Below are positions 11,801 to 23,693 of a DNA stretch of 64,000 nt, piece by piece. Source of the DNA: Ceratotherium simum simum. Lineage: Eukaryota; Chordata; Mammalia; Perissodactyla; Rhinocerotidae. Position 1 is the first letter of the stretch; the number at the start of each line of letters is the position of its first letter. The stretch covers positions 4,937,971-5,001,970 of the forward strand of contig NW_004454173.1 of NCBI RefSeq assembly GCF_000283155.1. Direction: 5' to 3'. A program made the translations under genes and the position numbers. Below the pieces are notes generated by a model. That model made no database searches and had not been told where the DNA came from. It worked only from the letters and a program-made list of their open reading frames with translations.

Positions 11801-12375
11801 TTTCACAGTGCATAATGTGTAGCTATTTTCGAGTGCACCTGCATTCTCTCTTGAAGCAGATGGATTCTCCCAAGGTTCCGAAAAAGCCGCAAGATGCATT
11901 AGGTAACTCGCTAACTGGACATCCTTTCTTTTGTCTTCAGTCATGAGGTTAGATGACTTTTTAATGAGCTTAGCTGAGTTTTTTATTTTCTAAAAATTTG
12001 GCAGTTTTGTGAAGATGAATTCAGCAGTTCTGAAATCTGTTTCTTGTATTACTCCTTCTTTCGGCAAACATTTTCTCTTGTCTCATCATTGAAGTTTAGA
12101 CTCTAAAACTATCTATATCAGGAAGGAATAAACAGTCTGTGAAAGGAAGTGGCTTCATATGTTTCTCAGTTTGCAACAGCAACTTTAATCAGATAGGGTC
12201 TTAGAGAAAGATGTCATATTCCAGTTTCAACTTCACAGCCCACATAAATAGAGAGCATACTTTTGGGTAGTTAATGGTCATTTTCCATGTCCCTAGCATC
12301 TTGTGGTTCACTGAGTTCTGCAGCAAGTCTAGATATAAAGGTCTGAGCCACACAGATTTAAGTTTGCTCTGGTTT
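11801..12375. other. unassigned
   Basis: Nothing recognised. Confidence 0.4.
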
Positions 12376-12379
12376 TAAG

Positions 12380-12885
12380 CACATTCGGCTCTATGGTAGA
12401 TATGTGTTCATTGTCCATCACCCCGAGCTTGGGGCAATTTTCTTCCCCTTTCTATGTGGTACAAATGAGGGCAACTTCACCATCCCCATGTGACCTAGGC
12501 CTGGCCAATCAGAATGTTTTACCTCCTGACTACAATGATTGGTTCAGGGATCAGGAAAGGACATGTGACCCAAGATGATCCAGAGTCCTTCTTGAGACTT
12601 CACTGCCAGAGAAGGAAAGATGTTTTCTCTTCCTCTTCAGCAAGCTATCAGAATAATATAAGCCTGCGACTCATGCGTCTTGCGGCCATTTTTCCTGAAC
12701 CCTGGGGGCCAGCCATCTGCTGCAAGGGGGAATGCCAACACCCAGGAGCTGAGAATCGAGAGTTAGAGACAGAGAAGAAAAGCAAGAAAGTTCTGGTTTA
12801 TCTAGCCATGCCTCATCCGGCTCCCCTGCCCCTGGACTTTTCTGGTACATGAGCCAACAAAACACCCTTTTCAAAATCAAATTAG
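12380..12885 (+). mobile_element. MaLR/ERVL-type LTR relic
   Basis: Ordered words typical of a mammal-wide LTR: 'cctggccaatcagaatg', 'cttcagcaagctatcagaat', 'gcggccatttttcctgaacc', 'ccctggacttttctggtac', 'atgagccaacaaaacaccc'. Termini are eroded and I found no target-site duplication. Sub-family is not certain. The open frames inside are incidental. Confidence 0.6.
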
Positions 12886-12969
12886 TTGGATATGGATTGA
12901 TGAATAAAATAAAGAATATATTTTTTAATTTAATTTTTCAAAAAGGTGATATCATACCTAAGAAAAAGG

Positions 12970-13245
12970 TATATAGCAAAAGCATCCTCTCTCCAGGCTG
13001 TCCCAACTGCTCAGTTCCCACTCCATAAGATAACGGTCGTTCTTAATATATAACGTCACCTTATAGATTTTCTTCATGCACGTACAAGCAACTATAAAAA
13101 TATATCTCTATTGTGTTCTATTTTAACACAAAAAGTGTCATATTAGACATATTGTTCTCCACCTTGCTTTTTTCACCTACTAATGTATCTTGTGAGTCTT
13201 TTCCTATCAATGGATATGGATCTTCTTCATTCCTTTATGCAGCTA
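12970..13245 (-). mobile_element. L1M 3' UTR fragment
   Basis: 'ctccataagataacggtcgttcttaatatataac' aligns with the 'agaggtaaccactgttaac' segment of old L1 3' ends. It is followed by 'ttctccaccttgcttttttc' and 'atgtatcttgtgagtcttttcc', again in reverse orientation. Confidence 0.55.
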
Positions 13246-14360
13246 GAGAGCATTACAGGATCCATTTTGATCAGAAGCACCTTGGAAAAGCAGCTGGTTT
13301 TGAGGGGTTGGGTCAACTCTGTATGAAAAAATAGTATTGCTCCACAGCAAAGAGCATACAGGATTTTTAGGCCCATTTCTTTTAGTAGATCCAAACCTCC
13401 TTTTTCTGTATCTTAATAAGCTTACTATTCTCCAGAGACTAACATCAATCTTTAGGGTTACACTTACCACGAAAATTATGAATGACCCTATATAATCTCA
13501 AAAAATGAATCCAGGAGACTAGATTAGAAGACTGTGCCATAGGCTGTAAATTGGAGACCTGCAACTCAATTTGGTTCACAAATATGTTTTCTTTGTACAC
13601 TGTTTAAAAAAATGTTTAACTACTTGCTAATGTTTAAAAACTTTAAATTGGGCTATTTCATATTAATATTTTAATATATCATTTTATAATAGTTCATTTT
13701 AATATTTTATATTAAAGTATAGATTTCTGGTTTCCCTGGACAACTTGGATTGCTCATTTCCACAAGGCAACAACAAGCTGAAGTTCTGTAGCAAGAACTC
13801 ACTTACACAGGGCACCCCCTCTCCAGTTCTCCACAGCTCCTACTGCTCCCTATAGTCCTCCCAACGCTGAGGCCAAGGCCCGGCGTACATTGTTATCACG
13901 CACTATCGTTTCTCTTTAACACCATCCAGTCTAATACCCACGTGGCCCATATGAACATTTGATTGTGTGACTCTTACCTTATTATATTTGATCCTGGGAA
14001 ACTTTAAGACCTCTTCAGAGAAGAGTTATTTTCCCAAGACTGTCTTGGACATGATCAGGTAAAAAAGAGCCATTCTTTTTTCTATCTTCTTCATTAATTT
14101 CTTTTGGTCTACTAGTGAAAGAGAAGAAGGGAAAAGACTACTATAGGTATAGAAATCTCGGTACATAAAGTACTCACATAAAGGTTTCCTTCTCATCTAA
14201 TGGGCACAATTATTACATCAATCAGCTTTCTTTCCACCTTTGATTTGACTCTCAATCATGGGAAAATCGGCATCTTGAATTCAGTCCTTCAGAGGGTCAA
14301 TTCTAGATTTCACGTCAAAACCGAGACCTGACAATGATTCAGCTGCATACCCAAGAGAAT
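13246..14360. other. unassigned, AT-rich
   Basis: No repeat family recognised. At 13630-13730 there is a dense 'ttaatatttt' low-complexity patch. Confidence 0.4.
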
Positions 14361-14364
14361 TTCT

Positions 14365-14422
14365 GTGTGTCCCCCCATTGTTCCCAGCACAGTCCAGTCC
14401 AGGGTAGGTGCTCAGTAATGGA
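14365..14422 (+). mobile_element. L2 3'-terminal scrap
   Basis: 'gttcccagcacagtccagtcc' and 'agggtaggtgctcagtaatg' match the last bases of L2 (cccagcacagtgcctggc ... taggtgctcaataaatg). Confidence 0.45.
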
Positions 14423-14554
14423 ATGTGGGACTCCCACCTAAAGGTGACAGGTTACACATACACATTTCCTCTGACACCCTTACCAAAACACACAAAAAAA
14501 CCAAAAGAAGTTGTTTTTGTTTTTTTTAAAGAGGCATAAAGGCTCAAAGACAAA

Positions 14555-16210
14555 AACAATGGGAAAGGAGATGATAGCCACAAAACATTGGAAGCTGGAA
14601 AGCAGGACAGCAGGGATCTTACCTAGTAAACCAGAGAAAGGTGAGTCCTATGGTAATGACGGGCAAAGAAAAAAAAAAGCAAGATTTGCACAACTGAATC
14701 TTTAAAGCCTCAGGGATTGACGGCCCCAGACATTTATGAAAATGTGTATGAAGATGAAGCTGAAAACAAGAGGAATGGCAGAAAGACTGTTTAGGATGTA
14801 ATTGAACCTCCATCCCATCTTCTCCCTGGTGGAGAACTGGTGCCTGATCCTCAGAGAGGTAAAAAGTAGGGCCGCTGGATGGGGGGTGCTGGGGGCGGGG
14901 GTTCTAGGAACAGTAATGGTGCAGATGTTATACTGAAAAGAAGAGGATTAAGTGAAATACGTATAGATGCTAAAGGTTGAAACCACCACCAGCACGCTTA
15001 CCCTAATTGGCTCCCAGAAAATGGACAGTGAGGTTTATACCACCTAGGCAGGAGTGATAAAGTTTCTTCTTTAGAAATCTGACCCAACCAAAATAAAGAC
15101 CTAGAAATACTGATGTGGGGTGGGAGTTCTCATGAACAGAGCAGCCCAATCACTCTACAGTGAGACCCATCGTCGTCAAGCCTCCCAGGCTAAGCATGGG
15201 ACTTCCACTGAGCTTTTATGTGACTCAATTATTATCAAGCAAGTAAGAATCCCTAATACCTGAGGAAAACCTCCAACACAAAAAAAGTCCAAGACAAACC
15301 AAAAGAAAAATAAATAAGGTGTAACTCAGAGGAAACAAAGACTATAGAGGGAGACGAAAACTTTTTAAAAAGGCTATCACTAAAATCTTCAGAGAAATAA
15401 GACAATATTGCATCCATGAAACAAGAGATTCTATTTAAAAGGAACATTCAGAAAAATGTAAAAAAAAAAAAAAAAGAATTATTGGAAATTAAAAGTATCA
15501 TAATAGAAATGAGAAATTCAGTAAATGGATTAGAGGAGAAATTGAAAAACTCTCTGAGAATGTGATCAAAAGACAAATAGAAAATATAAAAGTGGTCATA
15601 AGAAAATTAGAGAAATACAAGAGCTCCAACACCTGAATAACAGGATGACAGGAAAAATAGAAAGGTAGAAAACACCAACAAAAACATTCACGAAAATTTC
15701 CCAAAATTGAACAAAGTACATTTGTTTCCACATAGAAAAGATCCAATACAATTAATAAAAGTAGACTTAAAATAGTCTCATAAATATGAGAATCCAGAAC
15801 TCAGAGGACAATGAGAAGATTCACAGCATTTCCAAAGAGAGAAAACAGATTAGATACAAGCAATCAAGATTGAGAATCAGATCAGACTTCTCAAGAGAAC
15901 ACAAGAAGCTAGAAGAAAATGGAGTATTGCCTACAAAATTCTGAGGGAAAGTAATTTCTATTCTAGAATTCTAGGCTCAGTCAAAACATCACTTAAGTGA
16001 GACATTTTCAGAAATTCAAGATCCCAAAAATTTGTTCCCTATGCATCCATTTTCATGTAACTACTGGAGGAGTTCCTGTATCAAAAAAAAAAAAAGGAAG
16101 AAATCATTTAAGAAAAAATTTGAAGTCCAATAGACTGAAGATCCTACACATTCAACAGGCAAAGGGAGTTCTCCGGAAAAAAAGTGATCAGATGCCAGTC
16201 TAGGTGATGT
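14555..16210 (+). mobile_element. HAL1 (half-LINE-1) copy
   Basis: HAL1 is an L1 relative that kept only the ORF1-type gene. Matches run in order: 'gtgagtcctatggtaatgacgggc', 'gaacctccatcccatcttctccc', 'gtggagaactggtgcctgatcc', 'cctccaacacaaaaaaagtcc', 'gaggaaacaaagactataga', 'tccatgaaacaagag', 'aaaatttcccaaaattgaac', 'acacaagaagctagaagaa', 'gtaatttctattctagaattc', 'actactggaggag'. The ORF1-like frame is broken by many stops and A-run indels (15460-15476, 16083-16096). The ends are approximate. No function remains. Confidence 0.75.
14877..14903 (+). other. G-run cluster (possible G-quadruplex)
   Basis: Three runs of five or six G within 22 bases, inside the HAL1 relic. A fourth run would have to come from the flanking ggatgg, so quadruplex formation is marginal. 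Confidence 0.4.
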
Positions 16211-16489
16211 CAGAATCACAGTTCTAGCCTCTATTTCATACTATCTGGCACATCCATCCTGTTAACCATTAGCTTAATACAAAACATAGACTTCTTCAAA
16301 TTCAATTTACATTATGATCACTAATATCCAGAAGAGTGAAAAGGTTTGAGTGTGGATGTGGGATAGGAGCATTTTTCATTTATGCTTTTAAAAAGAAGGA
16401 CTAGTCCTTGTGTCACATTTTCCTACTTCCCCACCCTCAACTTCTCCCAAACCTATCAAGACCTATGTAACAGAAATGAAATCTTAACT
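16211..16489. other. unassigned spacer between HAL1 and L1
   Basis: Nothing recognised. It could be the eroded HAL1 3' end. Confidence 0.35.
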
Positions 16490-17545
16490 ACCTTTTGTTT
16501 GTTTTTAATAAACTTTTTATTTTAGAATACCTTGACCTACAGAAAGTTTGCAAAAAACAGCACAGAGTGTTCTTTTGTATACCTCATTCAGTTTCCCCTA
16601 TTGATAACATCTTATAGTGATTCATTTGTCACAACTGGGAAGCAACATCGATACTTCACTATTAACTAAACCCCAGTTTGTTTTGTTTCACTATTTTTCC
16701 CCTGTTCCAGAATCTTATTCTAGTATATCGCATTACATTTAGTCATCATGTCTCCTTAACCTCCGCTGGTCTGTGGCAATTTCTCAGATTCTCTTTGTTT
16801 TTGATGACTTTGGCCATTTTAAGGAGTGCTAATCAGGTATTTTGTAGACTGTTCCTCAATTTGAGTTTTTCTGATGTTATTATCATGTTTAGACTGGGGT
16901 TATGGGTATTTGGGAGGAAGACTGTGGAGGTGAAATACCATTCTCATCACATCACATCAGGGGTAGCTGCTGTCAGTATGACTTATCCCTGATGCTGTTA
17001 GCCCTGCTGACCTGGCCCAGAAAGCGCTGCCACATTTCTCCTCCGGAAAGTTGCTTATTTCCCCTTCCCACCCTCTACTCTTCAGAAGCAACTCACCAAG
17101 CACAGCCCACACTCAAGGAGTGGAGAGTTAAATTCTACCTTTTTGAGAGAGTGTGGCGAGTATCTACATAAATTATTTGGAATTCTTCCCTATGAAAGAT
17201 TTATCTCTTCCCCCCTATTTATTTATTTGTTTGCTTAACTGTGGATTCCTGTATGTTTACTTTATACTTTGGATTATAATCTAATACTACCGGATTTATT
17301 TTGTTACCCACATTGTTCCAGGTTTGTCCATGGGCAGTTCCTTTAGGTTGGCTCTGTTTCCCTTCATGCCTAATTTTTTGTTTGTTTCTCTTTGTTTTTT
17401 TGAGCACTTCCTTTCTCTCTGGCACTATGGGCTGCTCCAGGTTCATCTTGAATATTCTTTGCCTCTGCCCCATAATCAGCGATTTTTCCAAGGAGTCTCG
17501 TTCCTTTTACTAGAGAATGTCAATACCTTTTATTTATTGCTGATT
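16490..17545 (-). mobile_element. L1M long 3' UTR
   Basis: On the plus strand it opens with the complement of a poly(A)-side end (ttttaataaactttttatttta). It then follows the old L1 3' UTR: 'ttgcaaaaaacagcacagag', 'gtttcccctattgataacatc', 'gtcatcatgtctccttaacctc', 'aggtattttgtagactgttcctc', 'gactggggttatgggtatttggg', 'cacatcaggggta', 'cctgctgacctggc'. Near the right end are 'ttggattataatctaatac', 'ttgttccaggtttg' and 'gagcacttcctttctctctggc'. Several internal deletions. An open frame at 16678-16992 is just this UTR read antisense. Confidence 0.75.
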
Positions 17546-17638
17546 CTTCTTTTTTTTTAAGATTCCACCACCACCACCAACTTAAGTGCTATTTAGAATA
17601 TCAGAGAAAGAGAAAGAGATTGATAATTTTCCTCACAA

Positions 17639-17679
17639 TTAATATATAATTTATTTTTACTCCTTACTCTAGCTTCCTA
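17639..17679 (+). repeat. left copy of gap-flanking duplicate
   Basis: 41 bp ending exactly at the N run, matched at 40 of 41 positions by 17801-17841. Confidence 0.9.
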
Positions 17680-17779
17680 NNNNNNNNNNNNNNNNNNNNN
17701 NNNNNNNNNNNNNNNNNNNNNNNNNNNNNNNNNNNNNNNNNNNNNNNNNNNNNNNNNNNNNNNNNNNNNNNNNNNNNNN
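17680..17779. other. assembly gap (100 N)
   Basis: Exactly 100 unknown bases, the usual placeholder for a gap of unknown size. The flanks share a 41-bp sequence, suggesting unmerged overlapping contig ends. Confidence 0.98.
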
Positions 17780-17800
17780 TTTTTTTATATTTTATATATA

Positions 17801-17841
17801 TTAATATATAATTTATTTTAACTCCTTACTCTAGCTTCCTA
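17801..17841 (+). repeat. right copy of gap-flanking duplicate
   Basis: Near-identical to 17639-17679, with one T/A difference. It is separated from the gap by about 21 bp of AT-rich sequence. Confidence 0.9.
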
Positions 17842-20800
17842 CAAGACAGAGACTATATCAGTTATCCCTTATCCTAGAAAAACAGTACTAGAAGTTGGAA
17901 TTTTGAGCCTTAACCTTTCACCCTTAGAAATATTATTTAACTGCCATTTTACAATCCACCTGAAGAATGCTAAACAGGTATTCCAAGAATTAGATTCAGT
18001 GATATTATGTCTTTTAAGAGCAGGGGCCCCATAAATACATAGGATAATTAACATTCTCAGTCTTTGCATTTTTATTGGGAATATCTAACAGATTTTCTAA
18101 ATCTCATATTCTGAGTCATTTAGTGTGTGCACAGCTAGTGTCATTTCTCTTTTTTTTTTTTACTTATCTTGAAGCAAAAAAAAAGATGTTTTCACTCTAA
18201 CGCATAAAGTGAATAATGAATACTAAAACTAAAAAATTACTTCAGAGAGGGGCAGTTAAGTTAAATTAGTCTGAAATCTATACTATATAAATGTGACTTC
18301 AAAGTTAATCGTATTTTTTTCCCAAAAAGCTACATTTGTACTTATAGATACAAGGCTCAGCTCAACTGTCTGTGTCAAATGACATAATCTGGTTATTAGA
18401 TTTACGATGAAATTTAAACATTTTAGTGAGGGGGGAAAAAATAAAATATTCTTTTGTTTAAATTAAGTTTTGCAATTCAGGGATTTGTTCGTTTGGGTCT
18501 CGAAGCTCCTCCTTTCAACCTGAGAGAGTCTTGAAGGTAATATCTTCGTTTCAAAGGCTTTTGCTTTTGAATCTAACTTTTACTTTGAAACTAACTGAAA
18601 AGAGGCTAAGTGTATCAGAACCATACCTAATCCCCTAGGAGTCAGCATTGCATCAAGTTTATTAAAATTAAACACTTCTCTTTTTTTTCTCCTCCTCAAA
18701 TAGGCAACTGGTAATAAAAGGCAAATCAGCTGGGTTAGGATAAAACAGGCAAGGTTTTTCCTTCACTACTTCATTCGGAAAAGCCGGTTTGCTAATTGAG
18801 AAAAATTTAATGAATTTTACTTGTGCTAAAATAAAGGTGATTGCTTTATGGCAACAATGTACTCATTTGAGAAAGTCATTACATTTATGTACTGTGTTTT
18901 CATGTAAATACTTTTGCCAAAATGTATTAGCAAGGAATATAATATTATGGTTCACGGTTCACGTAGTATCTGAAAGGAATAATTGTATAACTGATCAGTG
19001 AAAACAAAGGAAATATTCCCCTTGGGTTTGTACAATAAAAATGGAATTAAAATTATCCAGGCTCAAAAATGCCACTATAGTGTATCTCTACCAGAAGAAA
19101 AATAAAAATTTTAAAGGCACAACTTGAGTATTAAGGCCAGTGTTTCAATTTCTCTGAAAGTCTTAGTTTGGTTCCAGAACCAGCCTCATCAAAATGCACT
19201 TTATGCATTTTTATAAAGTAATCAAATATTTCACTGTTTTTAAATCAATAAAATTATTATTCATTCTCCTGAACATGCTCACTGATATTCTGAACACATT
19301 CTGGGGAAAATTAATGCTAATCAGTGCAGTAGCAGCAACCAAAATAGCACTTTAATGTATTAAACAGTAACGTAAGATTAAATTCACAGTAAACTCAAGA
19401 GCAAATAACCAATATCAATTTAAACAGATTAAATCCTGGGAAAGGGCAAAGGTTAGAAATGATCTGAAGCGATAACCAAATTCTGTTGAGAACAATAGCC
19501 TTATATTAGACAACAGCAACCCCTACCGGAAGCTTGAGCCTGCCTGGACGGGCATTCTTGGAGGCTGCAGGAAAGGAAGACTGAGGGGAAAGGAATCTGT
19601 GAGGATGCTCTGACCTCCACCTGGAAGGTGGAGCCACCATGGAATTCAGGAGGATCATCGGTCCCAGAACCACTGCTTCTCTATTGTGTAACCACACACT
19701 TCAGGTTCATCACCTAGAATTTTATATTATTTCTCAACTATAACTGAGCAAGAAATTGATTCATAAGATTTTATTAGTAAACATTTGGAGGGTCTTTTTT
19801 TTTTAAGAAAGCTAAAATTCTGTGATAAATACCTGACCTGAAAAAGCAGTATGTGATTGTGCAGTGATTTAATCAGGCTTCCTTGGAATTTCCCCACAGT
19901 TCTCAAAACTGTTCCTGTTCTTAGCAGAGAATGTTTCTGAGGGTGCTTTGATCTGACGCCCAACAAGCATGCATGGTGGCTTTACTCATACATTTGTATT
20001 CAAGTACACTCACACGCCCACACACACACACAGCGTATATGCAGGGCTCCAAGTGAAACCTAGAGGAGCCTCGGTAAGATGGAAAGTTTGCACCATCAGT
20101 TTGCCCCATAGTGTTCAGGTTTACCGCTTTTGTCTGTTATTCTTTGGGAGAGTAAACATCTTTAACAATTGCTTATAAGAAGAAATATGAGAACTTCTGA
20201 GACATGATAAAAGGCAATAATTTGACAAACAGTATTTCGAAGCCAGCAATTCAAATAAATCAAATATTTAACCTGGGTATGTCATATAACTAAAGGAAAC
20301 CCCAGTCAAGCAGACTTGCTAAATGTGTGTAAATCCCACAAGCAATAAGTGCAATGATCAGAGAAATAGACTGAAGAAAAATCAGGAGAGATCATTTCGA
20401 CAGATGCAGCAGACATAGAGAGAATGGAAGAAAGAAGGAAATTGAAGCGAACACTAAAACTAGGTTTGGCTTGAAAAGAAGCCTAAATTATTATGAAAAA
20501 TGGTCGTGGAAACAGCTCTCAGCTTTGCATTTTATTTTCTGAACACCCGCCCCACCATCTCCAGCACCAAGTACTTTCGTTTTGAGACTTACATGTGAAT
20601 GGTTTTTATAAAAACTTACCAGGGAGGTGCTTTACCCTAACAAGTCGATCCTATCTCAGAGGCCATGTTCATGCACCCAGACAGATGAGCCGAGAAGCTG
20701 ACCTTTCTTCCTCGCACACAGGCTGACCTTCCTTCCTTGGAATTTCTGAAGTACATGGAGGAAGCAAGGGGCAGCTGAATTGGAAGGAGGGTAAACAGGA

Positions 20801-20984
20801 GGGTAAACAGAGCACCCTCCTGCCTGAATACAGAGTAAAATCATTTCAGAAAGAGACAAATATCTGCTGGGAGTTATCTGCAGCTGGGAGCATCATTTCC
20901 TGGGGCTAGAAGCACTCAACACATTCCTCAAAGAAACAAGACCCAAAGTATTTGAAATTACAAGTGCTTGAGGGAGGAAGAACC
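17842..20984. other. 3.1 kb repeat-poor block
   Basis: I recognise no interspersed repeat here. There is a short CA-rich patch at 20008-20032 and a tandem agggtaaacag doublet near 20788-20811. Open frames are short and overlap on both strands (for example 19921-20178). Lack of repeats over 3 kb may reflect constraint or just repeats too old to see. Confidence 0.4.
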
Positions 20985-21190
20985 CTGGATCAGGACAGAG
21001 GAGCCCAGGATCCTACCCCATCTTGGCCCATCTGTGTGCCTTTGCACGTCATTTAACCTCTCTGTGATTTAGTTTCTTCATCTGTAAAAATGAAGACATG
21101 TGACTATTCTTCCAGCTTTGCAGGCAAAAGAAATTTTAACAAGGATGTAGTGTTTAGACAAGACATGTTCTAGCAGTGCTTCATAGAACC
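20985..21190 (+). mobile_element. MIR SINE fragment
   Basis: 'cctttgcacgtcatttaacctctctgtg' and 'agtttcttcatctgtaaaaatgaag' are the MIR core and 3' part. Confidence 0.6.
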
Positions 21191-21239
21191 ATCACGGTTC
21201 AAGAAGACAATGGGTTCACAGAACCAAAGAACCAAAATC

Positions 21240-22185
21240 AGTGGTGCATCTTCCCTGGATTCTCATTCATTTATTCTTCAGTGGGTGTTTGTTAAGGGTC
21301 TACTACATGTCAGACTCCAAACCAAGGAAAGGAATACAAATTTGAACAAGACTCAATCTCTTCCCTCAAAGAAGTTGCAGTTTGTGAGGAAGAAAGACAA
21401 ATAGATCTGTTCTCACGACACAGGGCAGCAAGTCCTCATGCTAGCACATTCCACAGAGTTGTGAGATCATGTCTGTAGGATGTCAGCCAGGGAGGCAAGG
21501 GTGAAGACTGTCACCGAGGGATGCCTAGAGGGGCAGCACCCAAGCCCCACCTGAAAGCATGAATGGGAGTTAGCCGCGATGAAAAAAGAAAAAGCGAGCA
21601 GTCTTTGAACTAAAGCCTGGAGCAGGGAGAAAACTTGGAAGGTTCCGGCAACTGCAAGCTGTTTGGTGTGGTTGGAGAGCAGGGGTGTCCAGAGAAAGGG
21701 CAGAGGGAACAGGAGCGAGACCTGAAGTGCTGAAGGAAAATGCCCATTCTACCCGGGTGGCGGGGGCGGGGGCGGGGTGGGGGGAACAGGAAGGAACAGA
21801 TGGGAGGTTTTTAAGACTGGTGGCAAGAAGACCAGTTAAGAGCTTGTGATAAACAGCTGTACTAGAGCCACAGCAGTGGAAACAGACAGAAGAGAAGAAA
21901 TGTGTAAAGATTTATAAAGTAGAATTGACAGAGTTTAGTGATGGATTGTGTGTGGGGGTGAGGGAGAGGGAGATGCTGAGGATGATTTCAAGATCTCTGG
22001 CTTAGATGCCTGGTGCCACTGACAGCAATGCAGGATGGAGATCAATTTGGGTGGAGAAAAATGAAGAATTCTGCCTGGCCATGGGTTAATGAGGCGTTCA
22101 GATGGAGATGTCTAAAAGGATTCTAGAAGATAAAGGAGAGATTAGAGCCAGAGATATGGATTTGAGAGTCATCTAGAGCATTGTT
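21240..22185 (-). mobile_element. L2 LINE relic, about 0.95 kb
   Basis: The plus strand reads the L2 3' end backwards, then the 3' UTR and end of ORF2. It starts 'tcattcatttattcttcag ... gtctactacatgtcagactcc', then 'ctcaatctcttccctcaaag'. Further on are 'gaatgggagttagccgcg', 'gcagagggaacaggagcg', 'agaccagttaagagcttgtg', 'gtagaattgacagagttt', 'gtgatggattgtgtgtgggggtg' and 'ggagatgtctaaaagg'. The purine-rich plus strand is the antisense of the pyrimidine-rich L2 coding strand. No intact frame. Confidence 0.7.
21755..21784 (+). other. strong G-quadruplex-type motif / GC boxes
   Basis: In 30 bp there are runs of G5, G5, G4 and G6 separated by one base each, preceded by gggtgg. This meets the usual four-run G4 rule and contains overlapping Sp1-like gggcgg sites. 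It lies inside the L2 relic, where the ancestral consensus is only moderately G-rich, so the run has probably expanded locally. Confidence 0.75.
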
Positions 22186-23191
22186 CCAGGATCATATCCT
22201 CACAGTTCAGTGCCCAAGAGGAACTCCTTTCTTCTCTCTACCATCCATTTGCCTTACCAAGTATCGAAAAATTCTGTGGAAGAATTCTGATTGGCTTGGA
22301 TATGCCCAACCCTGTGGCCAAGAGGGTGGGTTGCCTTGATTGGCAGGCTCTACTAGGACCCTTTACTTGAAAGGATTATTTCCCAAAGGATGTAAGAGTG
22401 CTATGCAAAGCAGCAAATGCCCCTAGCACCCCTCTATCCACCATTCATTTTCTTCTAAATAAGAACTCATTCTCACTACCACATCCTGAAAATTTATAAT
22501 TCTGGAACTCCTCCACTTCAGAAATCCCATTCTCCCATCATAGCTTTCTCTCATCCCATATCCGTCTCTGTCACTCCCAATATCATACTTACACTTAACT
22601 TAAACTTCAACTTCATCCAGGACTCCAGTCTGCAGACTCTTGCCCATTTCCCCACTGTACCAACCTCCTCCCAGCTTTACTTCCTTCCTTATCCAGTCTG
22701 GGCCACACGGGTCATCACATTTGGTCTGATTGTGGGTTTGTATAGGATCACAAGAAACTCATAGAAGGCACTGGCCAACCTGAATGATCCCTCGGAGTCA
22801 GACCTGAGTATTCACATACTCCCTGACATGCCCTCCCAAATAACCCCAGTTCAGATGATGCTCAGCCGACTTGCCCACAACTACCTCTGCATAGTCCCAA
22901 ACCAAGTCGTTTTAAAGTGGCCCCAGGTTGAGTTCCAGAGCCAAAGCCCCTCCTCTCTCCTTAGGAAATTCAGAAGATTCCAGTGAAGGTTATCACAGTT
23001 TTAAAATGACCGTTTCTTTGTGCTGTTAGAGAATCCACGGTTCCTGGACTTGCTGAATTATTATTTTTCCATATGTATTCAATAAATATTTGTCAAGCAA
23101 ATGGTATCTTCAAATTGCATCAGTAGCTTTTAAAATTTTATTCTGTAAGCATTTAATAAATAAACTGAAACTTTTTAATTCTCTTTGCTAA
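22186..23191. other. unassigned 1 kb
   Basis: C/T-rich stretches (22430-22690) but no repeat family or exon that I can name. Confidence 0.4.
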
Positions 23192-23693
23192 AATGCCCAA
23201 CCCGATAAGATTCATATTGATGAATATGGTGATGAAGAGAAGCAAGGTTACTCAGTTACCCCTAGAGTTAAACTAGTGATACCCACATATGATGAACATG
23301 AACAGCCATCTGAGAAAGGAAACCAAGATATAACTTAAACCCCCACAGTTAGGAACCCCCACAATTCCAATCAAGGTGATCTGGAAAGTATGTTTAGAAA
23401 AAGAGAAGTTGATACAGTGGATTATATGGTACGAAAACTGGAGATGGACTGTATGAACTGTCCAGGAAAGAGAGTGATCCATCTGAACGACGAGGCTGTG
23501 CACACATTTAAATCTTATCTGATTCCGTTTGTTAGTAACCTTCTGATTTTCTTTTTAGTAGTTTGAATACAAGAAGAGAATATATTGGTTGTGTAGATGG
23601 AATGCACCAACCGTCTTTCTGGCAGTTATATTTCTCATTGTCAATCAAAAAAAAATTGTACTAATTCAGCCATCTCTACTGGGTTTAGTTATG
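23192..23693 (+). pseudogene. unidentified gene-like relic (possible processed pseudogene)
   Basis: From 23192 one frame stays open for 124 codons except for a single TAA at 23336-23338; the true stop is at 23564. A second frame, shifted by one base, runs 23562-23693 and would join the first directly. The first part is acidic and hydrophilic (near its start HIDEYGDEEKQGYS), with a run ending CMNCPGKRVIHLND. Its end is hydrophobic (SYLIPFVSNLLIFFLVV). The second frame carries another hydrophobic run (APTVFLAVIFLIV). A tail-anchored or two-pass membrane protein is therefore one reading. No methionine start is obvious: the upstream in-frame stop is at 23189. I cannot name a parent gene. A 9-A run at 23647 is too short to prove a poly(A) tail. 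Chance openness in AT-rich DNA is the alternative. Confidence 0.35.

Noticed and set aside
16678..17171. Overlapping plus-strand frames of about 90-104 codons
   Set aside because: Antisense of the L1 3' UTR. No protein similarity expected.
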